17,466 bases of DNA, taken from DUPQ01 sp022706885 (GTDB lineage Bacteria > Bacillota > Clostridia > DUPQ01). The position numbers were made by a program, and so were the translations under genes. This document shows positions 1 through 6,501 of the stretch, piece by piece (position 1 is the stretch's first letter; every line of letters starts with the position of its first letter). The DNA is taken from assembly GCA_022706885.1 (NCBI GenBank), contig JAKJBR010000024.1, positions 1-17,466 of the forward strand, given 5' to 3'. The notes under the pieces were generated by a model that was not told where the DNA came from, made no database searches, and worked only from the letters and a program-made list of their open reading frames with translations.

Positions 1-1
1 T

Positions 2-106
2 ACAAACGGAGGATATGTTGCGGCACCCGCTCAGGAAATACAGGAAGATGTCCCGTATGAGAATATAACCGCGTTGATTGATGTACTGAGATATTACGGT
101 GCATAG
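2..106 (+). CDS. URO-D superfamily protein, C-terminal end only (5' part outside window)
   Basis: Only the last 34 codons are present. The frame opens at the window edge and stops at TAG 104-106. It contains GGYVAAPAQEIQEDVPYENI, then an Ile/Leu-rich helix ending in RYYGA. This matches the C-terminus of uroporphyrinogen decarboxylase superfamily proteins, in which a Gly-Gly-Tyr/Phe strand is followed by a polar segment ending in P-E-N-I and a final helix. Family members include HemE and corrinoid-dependent methyltransferases such as MtaA; this fragment cannot say which. A second, different URO-D superfamily gene lies at 14219-15322. The last base of the stop codon is the first base of the 12-bp target duplication of the adjacent insertion sequence, so the protein itself is not truncated by the insertion. 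Confidence 0.72.
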   Translation, partial: TNGGYVAAPAQEIQEDVPYENITALIDVLRYYGA

Positions 107-117
107 CCTTAAAATCT
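106..117. repeat. Left copy of 12-bp target-site duplication
   Basis: GCCTTAAAATCT here is repeated exactly at 1804-1815, directly outside the two ends of the IS30-family element. Removing one copy plus the element rejoins the URO-D gene stop codon with the abrB upstream region. Confidence 0.85.
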
Positions 118-118
118 G

Positions 119-146
119 CTTGAGTGCAAAGTTAAATTCCAGTATA
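119..146 (+). repeat. Left terminal inverted repeat of the IS30-family element
   Basis: This 28-bp sequence begins CTTGAGTGCAAAG and ends TTCCAGTATA. It matches the reverse complement of 1774-1801 with a single mismatch at its 13th base. Confidence 0.9.
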
Positions 147-191
147 AAAGAAACTCTCAAAAAAATGGATTTTAGTAATACAGTTGATTAA

Positions 192-344
192 AATACCGAT
201 ATTCATGGCAGTTTACTATATGATGACGGCAAGAATTTTCTGTCTTTTACTTGAAATGTTGTCTACAAGGCTATATACTCAATCATAGAAGGGTGCAAAA
301 AGAGCGCACAAATGCGAGCGACCTTTAGCAGACATTTTTTATGA
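192..344 (+). pseudogene. Possible decayed fragment of an IS66-type transposase C-terminus inside the IS
   Basis: The frame reading codons from 192 contains GKNFLSFT, a TGA at 252-254, then YKAIYSIIEGCKKSAQM and a stop at 342-344. The spacing and residues resemble the conserved IS66-family C-terminus, in which a G-R/K-N-F/W-L-F motif is followed about ten residues later by an A-I-x-Y-S-I-x-E segment. The frame is short, interrupted and has no start codon. The resemblance is from memory of the family, not from an alignment, and it could be chance. Confidence 0.22.
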
Positions 345-383
345 AGACTAAATGACACTTGTTGGAGTGCTATGAACTTGTTT

Positions 384-393
384 GCCGGCAGTC
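384..393 (+). repeat. Internal inverted repeat, left half (flanks transposase gene)
   Basis: GCCGGCAGTC here is the exact reverse complement of GACTGCCGGC at 1699-1708. The two halves sit just outside the two ends of the transposase ORF (405-1679), well inside the terminal repeats. Confidence 0.6.
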
Positions 394-404
394 GCTATGA
401 AGCT

Positions 405-1679
405 TTACTTTTTAAGTAAGTACGGCTTCAAAATTACTTCGTCTTTTGGTATTTCGTGGATACCAAAATCAGTAAATGCGCCCAGTAGTTCCGGGCAGAA
501 GAAGCGAAGAAGTTCAAAAGGTGACTTTCCTCGAGTCTTCTCCCTTGGAACGGAATTCAAATGAGAGAGCACGAGATTGAGATCATCTTGTCCCAAGAGC
601 CCGAGCTCTCTAAGTCCTATTTCTTTAGGCAGGATGTAACGCCACTCAGTGTGGCGTTTTTCCAGAGTTCCTTTTTGTCCTGCAGCCTGAGGGTCGCAAT
701 AGAATACACGTGTACGTATTAATCCGTCAGAATCTTTTTCTATACCTTCTGCATCGGAAAATTCAGTACCTCGATCACATAGTGAAACTTGGATATGTTG
801 CATGAACAAATCTTTGCCGATAATGTCTTCCAAAAGGTTTATGCCTTTTACCATATTCTCTGCGGTTCTTTCCTCATGGAAAAAGCCGAAAGAGAAATCG
901 TAATCCAGGAAATGAAAAGTCTGAATGAATGGACCTTCAATTCGATTGTAGATGGTATCCATCTGGACGATACTTAAATCAGGCTCTTCACTGATGTATT
1001 GTAGATAATCAGTGTATAACCGTCCTTTTAAGTGCTTTTTATCTTCTCTTTTCTTGTATGTAACGGTTTCCTGTTTTGGTTGTTTGCGTTTTACCTTTTG
1101 TCTGAGATCCATATTAATGATATTCCAAGGACTAAAAACTCCTTGTGCAATGTAGTTGTAGAGCGTCTTTTCAGAAATCCCTATATTCGGATACATGTGT
1201 ACAATATGGTATGGAGACAAACCTTTTTTAATAGCAGGTACAACGATACTTGCTAATCTGTCGACATCATCTTTGTCCAAATCTAACCCTTTTCTTGCGC
1301 CTACAAGAACTTCCTTGTAATTAGCTTGTGCTTTATACGCTTCATATCTGTATTTGCTAAAACGACAATTAGCATATGTGGGACATCCGTTACAAGCACC
1401 CGGAGATCTGTCTCGTCTTGGGCAATAGAATGGTCGATAGTCCGGACAATCTTTGTGACACAGTCTACCATGCTTACATTTTTTATACACTGCACATTCT
1501 AATGGAAGTGCACAAGGATAGGTTAGTGTACGATGTTGGGCAATTTCTTTGCCAATAGTTGAGTTATCCTTACCAAGTGTTTTTGCTATAGCTGTTTTAG
1601 TGGAACCTGATTCAATGCCTTTTTCGATAATTTTTCTTTCTTCTAATGTTAAATGCTTATTTATGTTAGTAGCAGTCAT
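405..1679 (-). CDS. IS30-family transposase
   Basis: This 424-residue DDE transposase cuts and joins the ends of its own element. An N-terminal helix-turn-helix (about residues 9-50, starting HLTLEERKIIEKG) binds the terminal repeats. A cysteine-rich segment follows (about 56-105, with several CX2-5C pairs), typical of clostridial IS30 transposases and probably zinc-binding. The integrase-fold catalytic core starts near residue 230. Likely catalytic residues are D241 (QMDT), D302 (CDRGTEF) and E340 (GTLEKRH). The gap between the last two, 37 residues, is somewhat longer than the 33 usually quoted for IS30. The ATG at 1677-1679 is preceded by a consensus ribosome binding site (AGGAGGT on the minus strand, 1685-1691). 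The frame is open and full length, so the protein is probably active. Confidence 0.95.
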   Translation of the reverse strand: MTATNINKHLTLEERKIIEKGIESGSTKTAIAKTLGKDNSTIGKEIAQHRTLTYPCALPLECAVYKKCKHGRLCHKDCPDYRPFYCPRRDRSPGACNGCPTYANCRFSKYRYEAYKAQANYKEVLVGARKGLDLDKDDVDRLASIVVPAIKKGLSPYHIVHMYPNIGISEKTLYNYIAQGVFSPWNIINMDLRQKVKRKQPKQETVTYKKREDKKHLKGRLYTDYLQYISEEPDLSIVQMDTIYNRIEGPFIQTFHFLDYDFSFGFFHEERTAENMVKGINLLEDIIGKDLFMQHIQVSLCDRGTEFSDAEGIEKDSDGLIRTRVFYCDPQAAGQKGTLEKRHTEWRYILPKEIGLRELGLLGQDDLNLVLSHLNSVPREKTRGKSPFELLRFFCPELLGAFTDFGIHEIPKDEVILKPYLLKK

Positions 1680-1698
1680 TTTAGACCTCCTCTCTTGT

Positions 1699-1708
1699 GA
1701 CTGCCGGC
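1699..1708 (-). repeat. Internal inverted repeat, right half
   Basis: GACTGCCGGC on the plus strand pairs perfectly with 384-393. It lies 20-29 bases upstream of the transposase start codon, that is, in the likely leader of the transposase mRNA. Confidence 0.6.
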
Positions 1709-1773
1709 TTGATAATTGTATAACAGAAAAGTCCGGAAATCTTCCGTAAGATTAAAATCCAGTGCCGCTCCTC

Positions 1774-1801
1774 TATACTGGAATTTAAATTTGCACTCAA
1801 G
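1774..1801 (-). repeat. Right terminal inverted repeat of the IS30-family element
   Basis: TATACTGGAATTTAAAT then TTGCACTCAAG is the reverse complement of 119-146 with one mismatch. Confidence 0.9.
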
Positions 1802-1803
1802 GA

Positions 1804-1815
1804 GCCTTAAAATCT
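1804..1815. repeat. Right copy of 12-bp target-site duplication
   Basis: This copy of GCCTTAAAATCT is identical to 106-117. It precedes the intact abrB promoter. Confidence 0.85.
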
Positions 1816-1838
1816 TATCATCAACCTGTAAGTTATCA

Positions 1839-1867
1839 TTGCATTATTGTGAATTAATTGGTAGAAT
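1839..1867 (+). promoter_or_regulatory. Promoter of the abrB-type gene
   Basis: TTGCAT (1839-1844), a 17-bp spacer, then TAGAAT (1862-1867, five of six consensus bases). It lies 24 bp outside the insertion duplication, so the insertion has probably not removed the regulator's own promoter, only separated it from the URO-D gene upstream. Confidence 0.6.
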
Positions 1868-1898
1868 AACTCGTGATGAATTTTATTGGAGGATTAAT

Positions 1899-2147
1899 AT
1901 GAAGTCAGCCGGAGTTGTAAGAAAAATAGATGAGTTGGGAAGAATCGTAGTTCCTATAGAATTACGAAAATCCCTTAATATAGGTAAGAGAGAGGCTGTG
2001 GAAATATCCATGGAAGATGATTGCATACTTATAAGGAAATTTGAACCGGGATGTTGCTTCTGCGGATCTACCGATGCTCTTGAGGTATATCACGGCAATA
2101 AAGTATGCAATAAATGTATTAAAGATTTGTCATCTGCTACCGAATAA
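1899..2147 (+). CDS. abrB: AbrB-type transition-state transcriptional regulator with CX2C...CX2C tail
   Basis: This 82-residue protein starts MKSAGVVRKIDELGRIVVPI, the swapped-hairpin AbrB/SpoVT DNA-binding fold (residues 1-50). AbrB proteins form dimers or tetramers that bind AT-rich DNA and repress transition-phase genes. Residues 51-78 carry two cysteine pairs (C52/C55 and C70/C73), a probable zinc site common in clostridial AbrB versions and absent from Bacillus AbrB. The ATG at 1899-1901 follows GGAGGA at 1888-1893. The frame stays open upstream to 1716, but that stretch lies inside the insertion sequence. The gene converges on rsmI, as abrB and rsmI (yabC) do in Bacillus subtilis, which supports orthology. 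The two coding ends overlap by 18 bp. Confidence 0.88.
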   Translation: MKSAGVVRKIDELGRIVVPIELRKSLNIGKREAVEISMEDDCILIRKFEPGCCFCGSTDALEVYHGNKVCNKCIKDLSSATE

Positions 2148-2969
2148 TATTGAATAAACGTCATTTCTTGACATATTAAACAAAACGGCAACTTTTCGCA
2201 TGGCATCTTTGCGGGAAAGGCCGTTTTTTATAAGTTCCTCATATTTCTCGGCTATATCCCGTTCGGAATGAGGGCAAGGGTTTTCTGTTTCATTGTTTGT
2301 ATCGGTATTACCCTCGAAAACTATTACATACTCCCCTTTCGGCGGGTTTTGCTCCAAGTATTTTGCTATACCGTCCAGACTGTCCACAACAATTGTCTCA
2401 TATATCTTGGTTATCTCTTTTACCAGCGATACTCTTCTGTCACCGCCCATAACCTGTCTTGCGACATCTATTGTTTTAATAAGTTTATGAGGTGCTTCGT
2501 ATACTATGCAAGTACGCAATTCCTCACGAATCTTCTCGAAAAACCGTTTCTTTTCCGATATCTTTACCGGAGGAAAACCTTCGAAACAAAAAGAAGAAGT
2601 ATCAAAAGGCGATATCATCAGGGCACTGATTGCGGCATTGGGTCCAGGTATGACCGTTACCTTCTGGTTGTGCCGGTGCATAAGTTTTACAAGCTCGTTA
2701 CCAGGATCGGATATTGCGGGACAACCGGCATCGGAAACCAGACAGACATCCATCCCGTTAATCACATCGTTAAGTATACTCTGTCCGCTTGACTCCATAT
2801 TATGCTGATGGTAACTTACGAGTTTCTTCTTGATACCCAAGGCATTCAGCAGACGCAAAGTGTGTCTTGTATCCTCCGATGCGATATAGTCGCAATTGGA
2901 AAGAGTTTCTATTGCCCTTTTGGATATGTCGGAAAGGTTGCCTATAGGTGTAGCAACAAGATAAAGCAC
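2130..2969 (-). CDS. rsmI: 16S rRNA (cytidine(1402)-2'-O)-methyltransferase
   Basis: This 279-residue enzyme methylates the 2'-hydroxyl of C1402 in the decoding centre of 16S rRNA using S-adenosylmethionine. Diagnostic segments are LVATPIGNLSDIS at the N-terminus, SEDTRHT (31-37), VSDAGCPAISDPG (78-90), VIPGPNAAISAL (106-117) and YEAPHK (157-162). The family usually reads SDAGTPxISDPG, so Cys replaces Thr here. The start is GTG at 2967-2969. Its ribosome binding site (GGGAGG, eight bases upstream) lies inside the last codons of trmN6, whose stop is two bases away, so the two genes are probably translationally coupled. The C-terminal codons overlap convergent abrB. Confidence 0.95.
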   Translation of the reverse strand: MLYLVATPIGNLSDISKRAIETLSNCDYIASEDTRHTLRLLNALGIKKKLVSYHQHNMESSGQSILNDVINGMDVCLVSDAGCPAISDPGNELVKLMHRHNQKVTVIPGPNAAISALMISPFDTSSFCFEGFPPVKISEKKRFFEKIREELRTCIVYEAPHKLIKTIDVARQVMGGDRRVSLVKEITKIYETIVVDSLDGIAKYLEQNPPKGEYVIVFEGNTDTNNETENPCPHSERDIAEKYEELIKNGLSRKDAMRKVAVLFNMSRNDVYSILFGSR

Positions 2970-2971
2970 TG

Positions 2972-3703
2972 TTAATTCCTCCCGTACAATATGTTAAGTT
3001 CTTCGGTATAACTGCCGTCCGGTTTATGTATTATAAACGGAGGCTCCACGCTTATTGACGGATTCATGTCTTTTAATCCCTGTATCAGCACCAGAATAGC
3101 GGGCGATTTGACATTTGCATGCACAAATCTTATTGTTTTAGGCTCAATTGCATAAGTTTTCATCAATAACAATATTTCGTCCAACCTTTGGGGTCTGTGA
3201 ACCATTGTAAAGACACCTTTGGTCTTCAGAAGATACTTTGTAGCCTTCAGTATGTCCTCTAAGGTGCACAGTATCTCATGCCGTGCATATGCCATCGTGT
3301 CGGCTGTACTAATTATACCCGTTCCCGTCTTGAGATAAGGAGGATTTGTCACGACATGATCAAAACTGCCGGCCTTGAAGTACTCCCTGATATTACGTAT
3401 ATCGCCGTTTATAACGGTTATCTTATCCTCAAGATTGTTCAGTTGAATATTTCTTACGGCAAGATCATATGTATCCTTCTGTATTTCTATGCCCGTAATA
3501 TGTTCCGGCTTATACTTACCGTACAGAAGAAGAGGAATTACACCGTTTCCAGTACCGAGGTCGATAACACTCGATGTGCTTCTAACATTGGCAAATGAAG
3601 ACAGCAAAACAGCGTCGGTTCCAAAGCAGAACTGTTTTTTGTTCTGTATAAGTTTTAAACCCTCCAGCTGAAGATCATCCAGCCTTTCATCTTCATGTAA
3701 CAT
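2972..3703 (-). CDS. trmN6: tRNA1(Val) (adenine(37)-N6)-methyltransferase, TrmN6/YfiC family
   Basis: This 243-residue class I SAM-dependent methyltransferase is predicted to modify adenine in tRNA. The N-terminus ERLDDLQLEGLKLIQ and FCFGTDAVLLSSF (25-37) is typical of the family. DLGTGNG (48-54) is the SAM-binding loop and NPPY (120-123) the catalytic motif for amino-group methylation. The order trmN6-rsmI-abrB matches yabB-(yazA)-yabC-abrB of Bacillus subtilis, but the GIY-YIG gene yazA is missing. The start matches family N-termini, yet no ribosome binding site precedes it: a TATAAT sits only 8 bases upstream of the ATG, so the mRNA may be leaderless. The exact tRNA substrate in Gram-positives is inferred from the family. 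Confidence 0.88.
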   Translation of the reverse strand: MLHEDERLDDLQLEGLKLIQNKKQFCFGTDAVLLSSFANVRSTSSVIDLGTGNGVIPLLLYGKYKPEHITGIEIQKDTYDLAVRNIQLNNLEDKITVINGDIRNIREYFKAGSFDHVVTNPPYLKTGTGIISTADTMAYARHEILCTLEDILKATKYLLKTKGVFTMVHRPQRLDEILLLMKTYAIEPKTIRFVHANVKSPAILVLIQGLKDMNPSISVEPPFIIHKPDGSYTEELNILYGRN

Positions 3704-3711
3704 ATGTATAT

Positions 3712-3740
3712 ATTATACATTTCGGAAAGTGCTTTATACA
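3712..3740 (-). promoter_or_regulatory. Promoter of trmN6-rsmI, with -10 almost touching the start codon
   Basis: The minus strand has a perfect TATAAT at 3712-3717; the ATG is at 3701-3703. A start point about seven bases further on falls within a couple of bases of the ATG. No good -35 is seen; the weakly matching region (3735-3740) lies inside a dyad (3725-3752). Confidence 0.5.
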
Positions 3741-3752
3741 AATAAAACTTTC
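3725..3752. repeat. Imperfect dyad over the trmN6 -35 region
   Basis: GAAAGT-GC-TTTAT, loop ACAA, ATAAA-ACTTTC: eleven pairs with a two-base bulge. Six T's follow on the plus strand but not on the minus strand, where the genes are. It could be an operator for trmN6, or a plus-strand (antisense) terminator. Confidence 0.4.
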
Positions 3753-3762
3753 ATTTTTTGTC

Positions 3763-3778
3763 GATATCTGATGATATC
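3763..3778. repeat. Short perfect dyad GATATC-TGAT-GATATC
   Basis: Two GATATC sites, themselves palindromes, are separated by four bases. The dyad lies 24 bases downstream of the radical-SAM-linked gene. Neither strand shows an adjacent U-tract, so it is not a standard intrinsic terminator. Confidence 0.3.
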
Positions 3779-3801
3779 CTGACATATATTAAAAAAAGTT
3801 G

Positions 3802-4428
3802 TTATTGAACCTTCAGAAACAGTTTGTTTCTGTTAATGGATATCTCTTCAATTTCGGTATTTGTATACTTTTCCAGGGCTTTGAGCAGAAGTCTGGGATG
3901 AAGATTGCCTTTTGCGCCGGCTTTACATAACACCGTAAATCTGTTTTCATCGTAGTAATCTATTTTGTAAAGATGAGGTAATATATCTACAAGACCCTTT
4001 TTATTGGATTTCTCCACTTCAATACTGTCCAAAGAAATGAGTTTATCCAGTGATTTTTTCAAGTTTTTACTGCTGTTGACTCTGAATCCGTAGATGGCCG
4101 ACCCCACATCCTCCATCAAAGTGGATTTCTCTACATCGTAAGCTTCCAGTAAAACAAATCCGTCCGGCAGTGCTTTCGAAAACTTATTCAAAGCATACTG
4201 ACATTCGTATTCGGTATTAAACCATATATCTGCATATTCACTGTCTGAGGATACACCGACCGGCAAAGGTAATGCAAAAACCATTCTGATACTCGGGTTG
4301 AATCCTTTTGTGTAATATACATCCAATTCCGCTCTTCTGAGAGCACGCGAAAAAGCATTGATCATATCAACATGTGCTATATATTTGACTTTCTCGGTTT
4401 TTCTGAATTTAAATCTTATTATCTTCAA
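3802..4428 (-). CDS. Radical SAM-linked protein, TIGR03936/DUF2344 family
   Basis: With the start chosen here the protein is 208 residues. It belongs to the DUF2344 family of unknown function, found next to or fused to the radical SAM protein encoded just upstream. Family features are the N-terminal strand KIIRFKFRKTEKVKYIAHVD, then FSRALRRAEL and YYTKGFNPSIRMVFALPLPVGVSSDSEY. The start is taken as TTG 4426-4428, because GCGGAG lies six bases before it and homologues begin with this strand. The frame also offers an earlier TTG at 4453-4455 (217 residues) with a poorly spaced ribosome binding site. It overlaps the upstream gene by 20 bp, which suggests translational coupling and a joint function. 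What that function is cannot be read from the sequence. Confidence 0.85.
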   Translation of the reverse strand: MKIIRFKFRKTEKVKYIAHVDMINAFSRALRRAELDVYYTKGFNPSIRMVFALPLPVGVSSDSEYADIWFNTEYECQYALNKFSKALPDGFVLLEAYDVEKSTLMEDVGSAIYGFRVNSSKNLKKSLDKLISLDSIEVEKSNKKGLVDILPHLYKIDYYDENRFTVLCKAGAKGNLHPRLLLKALEKYTNTEIEEISINRNKLFLKVQ

Positions 4429-6172
4429 AACATACTCCGCATCTGTATTTTGCAATCCCGCAGTTATTACACTGCTCTTTGCAATTTTCGGTTGTTTCTT
4501 CCCTCAATGCCTTTTGATATTCGTTTTTAAGGAAACTCTTTTTTATACCTATGTCAATAAAGTCCCACGGCAACTCCTCATCTAACGCAATCTGTTTGGA
4601 TGCACACCCGTAAATATCCAAAGAGCATTCCTTAAATGCCTGTTCCCATTTTTCCATATCGAATAACTCGTTCCAGGAATCGAATTTGCATCCTTTTTCC
4701 CATGCTTTTATAATGGCTTGCCCTACTTGTCTGTCTCCCCTGGATATAGCCGATTCCACAACCGAAGTGTTGAAATCGTGCCAGTTGTACTTTATTTTCT
4801 TCTCCTTTATATGACTTTTCAGCAGTCTCTGCCTTCTTATCATTTCTTCCACGGTAATCTGAGGACACCACTGAAAAGGAGTGAAGGGTTTCGGTATGAA
4901 GAAGGAAGTGGATACCGTTATGTTAATCCTGCTCTTTCTTCCGAATATATCTAAAATTTTCCCTGCCAGATTGGCAATCGCTATCACATCCTCGTCCGTT
5001 TCGGTTGGCAATCCCAGCATAAAATACAACTTTATATTGTCATAACCGCCGGATTTTGCTATTTTTGCGGAAGTCAATATCTCCTCTTCGGTAATATTCT
5101 TGTTTATAACATCCCTCAGCCTCTGACTTCCCGCTTCCGGTGCAAAAGTCAGCCCGGATTTTCGTACATTCTGTATTCTGTTCATCAGTTCCATGGAAAA
5201 ATTATCTATTCTCATGGAGGGAACGGATAAATTAACCATTCTTTTCTCGGTGTGCTCCAGCATTCCGTCACATAAAGTCTTCAGGTCGGTATAATCCGAT
5301 GTGCTCAGCGAAACCATCCCTATTTCATTATAGCCGGTGTCGGAAAGAATCTTCTTTGTCTGCTCAATCAGCGTAGAGGCTTTCTTTTCTCTTACCGGTC
5401 GGTATATGTAACCGGCCTGACAGAACCTGCAACCTCTTATGCATCCTCTGAACAATTCTAAAGAAGCTCTGTCATGCACAATACCGATATACGGAACTAT
5501 GGAGTCGGTAGGAAAAGAAACAGAGTCCAGATCCTTTATTATTCTTTTTACCACCTTTTTATCGAAATCATGATATTTCGGTACATATACCCCTTCTATT
5601 CCGACCGCTTCTCTCAAAAAGTCCTCTTTTGATTGCCCTGTACTTTTCCCGTCTTCATAAAGATCCAGTACTTGATTAATAACCTCCTCACCCTCACCGA
5701 TAAGAAAGATATCTATGACATCCTCCAAAGTGACGGGATTTGCGGCACAAGGTCCTCCCGCCATAATTATCGGGTGCTGATCTGTTCTCATACTTCGTCT
5801 TATAGGTATATCGGCCAGATTCAGCATGTTCAGTACATTGGTATAGCTCATCTCATACTGTAAGGTAAAACCGACTATATCAAACTCTTTCAAAGGCTTT
5901 TTGGTTTCTAAGGAAAATAACGGTACTTTATTTGCACGCATAAGCTGCTCCATATCGGTCCACGGAGCAAAAACCCTTTCGCATACGGTAGTTTTCCTTT
6001 GATTTATAACATGGTACAGGATACGCATTCCCAGATGACTCATCCCTACTTCATATATATCGGGAAAACAGAATGCATAGCTTGATTGCATTTTATCATG
6101 GTCTTTTACTATCTCATTAAACTCCCCGCCTGTATATCTGGCGGGTTTTTCCACATTTATGAGATTTAACAT
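4409..6172 (-). CDS. B12-binding-domain radical SAM protein, TIGR03960 family
   Basis: This 587-residue protein has an N-terminal cobalamin-binding-like Rossmann region (about 28-200; AFCFPDIYEVGMSHLG, then IIMAGGPCAANP and IFLIGEGEE). A radical SAM domain follows, with the 4Fe-4S motif C244-X3-C248-X2-C251 in FRGCIRGCRFC. The reaction is unknown. Residues 563-581 hold a second cysteine cluster (CKEQCNNC...CGVC) that could bind another Fe-S cluster or zinc. In many bacteria this protein is fused to the DUF2344 domain; here they are separate overlapping genes. The ATG at 6170-6172 is six bases after the DUF1292 stop. The GAG/GAA codons for the poly-Glu tail of that gene supply the only purine-rich stretch that could serve as ribosome binding site. 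Confidence 0.9.
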   Translation of the reverse strand: MLNLINVEKPARYTGGEFNEIVKDHDKMQSSYAFCFPDIYEVGMSHLGMRILYHVINQRKTTVCERVFAPWTDMEQLMRANKVPLFSLETKKPLKEFDIVGFTLQYEMSYTNVLNMLNLADIPIRRSMRTDQHPIIMAGGPCAANPVTLEDVIDIFLIGEGEEVINQVLDLYEDGKSTGQSKEDFLREAVGIEGVYVPKYHDFDKKVVKRIIKDLDSVSFPTDSIVPYIGIVHDRASLELFRGCIRGCRFCQAGYIYRPVREKKASTLIEQTKKILSDTGYNEIGMVSLSTSDYTDLKTLCDGMLEHTEKRMVNLSVPSMRIDNFSMELMNRIQNVRKSGLTFAPEAGSQRLRDVINKNITEEEILTSAKIAKSGGYDNIKLYFMLGLPTETDEDVIAIANLAGKILDIFGRKSRINITVSTSFFIPKPFTPFQWCPQITVEEMIRRQRLLKSHIKEKKIKYNWHDFNTSVVESAISRGDRQVGQAIIKAWEKGCKFDSWNELFDMEKWEQAFKECSLDIYGCASKQIALDEELPWDFIDIGIKKSFLKNEYQKALREETTENCKEQCNNCGIAKYRCGVCFEDNKI

Positions 6173-6178
6173 AAACCG

Positions 6179-6457
6179 TTATTCCTCTTCTTCCTCGTCA
6201 TCAAAGTCCGAATCCATCTTTTCCACAAAAAGCTCGAAAAGCTCATCCAGCAACTGCTCGTCTTCAACCGGTGTCAGTATTGCATCATCCTTGTCTTCTT
6301 CATATTCAAATATGTATGCATCCTCTTCCGATTCATCGGCTGACTGCATCAAAACATAGGTTCTATCATCATATTCCAGCATCTCCAGAACCGTCATCTC
6401 TATAGGATTGCCTTCATCATCTTCCATCACAATAATATTGTCTCTTTCGTTATCCAT
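6179..6457 (-). CDS. DUF1292 family protein (YrzB-like)
   Basis: This 92-residue, very acidic protein of unknown function starts MDNERDNIIVMEDDEGNPIEM, contains the family's YVLM...EEDAYIFEYEED segment, and ends in five glutamates. It is a predicted soluble cytoplasmic protein. It sits directly after ruvX and ireB, the order (yrzL-yrrK-yrzB) conserved across Firmicutes. The ATG has an AAAGGAG ribosome binding site about eight bases upstream. Confidence 0.9.
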   Translation of the reverse strand: MDNERDNIIVMEDDEGNPIEMTVLEMLEYDDRTYVLMQSADESEEDAYIFEYEEDKDDAILTPVEDEQLLDELFELFVEKMDSDFDDEEEEE

Positions 6458-6501
6458 TATTTTTGCTCCTTTACGCTTTTATATACAAATCCGTAATCTT
6501 A

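Larger units (their letters stand above)
118..1803 (-). mobile_element. Complete IS30-family insertion sequence, about 1.69 kb
   Basis: The element has near-perfect 28-bp terminal inverted repeats (119-146 and 1774-1801, one mismatch), one full-length transposase gene on the minus strand, and a perfect 12-bp direct repeat outside both ends. The exact ends are uncertain by a base or two: one extra base on the left and two on the right separate the inverted repeats from the direct repeats. About 285 bp between the left repeat and the transposase stop carry no convincing intact gene, which makes the element long for the IS30 family. IS30 members usually duplicate only 2-3 bp of target, although IS1630 of Mycoplasma fermentans is known for longer, variable duplications. 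The intact repeats and open transposase suggest a recent insertion. Confidence 0.88.

Noticed and set aside
1716..1898. Upstream extension of the abrB-type frame giving a 143-residue protein
   Set aside because: The extra codons lie in the IS end and the promoter region, the residues are not AbrB-like, and ATG 1899 has a good ribosome binding site.
3763..3778. GATATC dyad as terminator of the radical SAM cluster
   Set aside because: There is no U-tract after the dyad on the minus strand.
6159..6359. Plus-strand ORF coding for a serine-rich protein
   Set aside because: It is the mirror of the Glu/Asp-rich DUF1292 gene: GAA/GAT codons read backwards as TTC/ATC/TCT/TCA.
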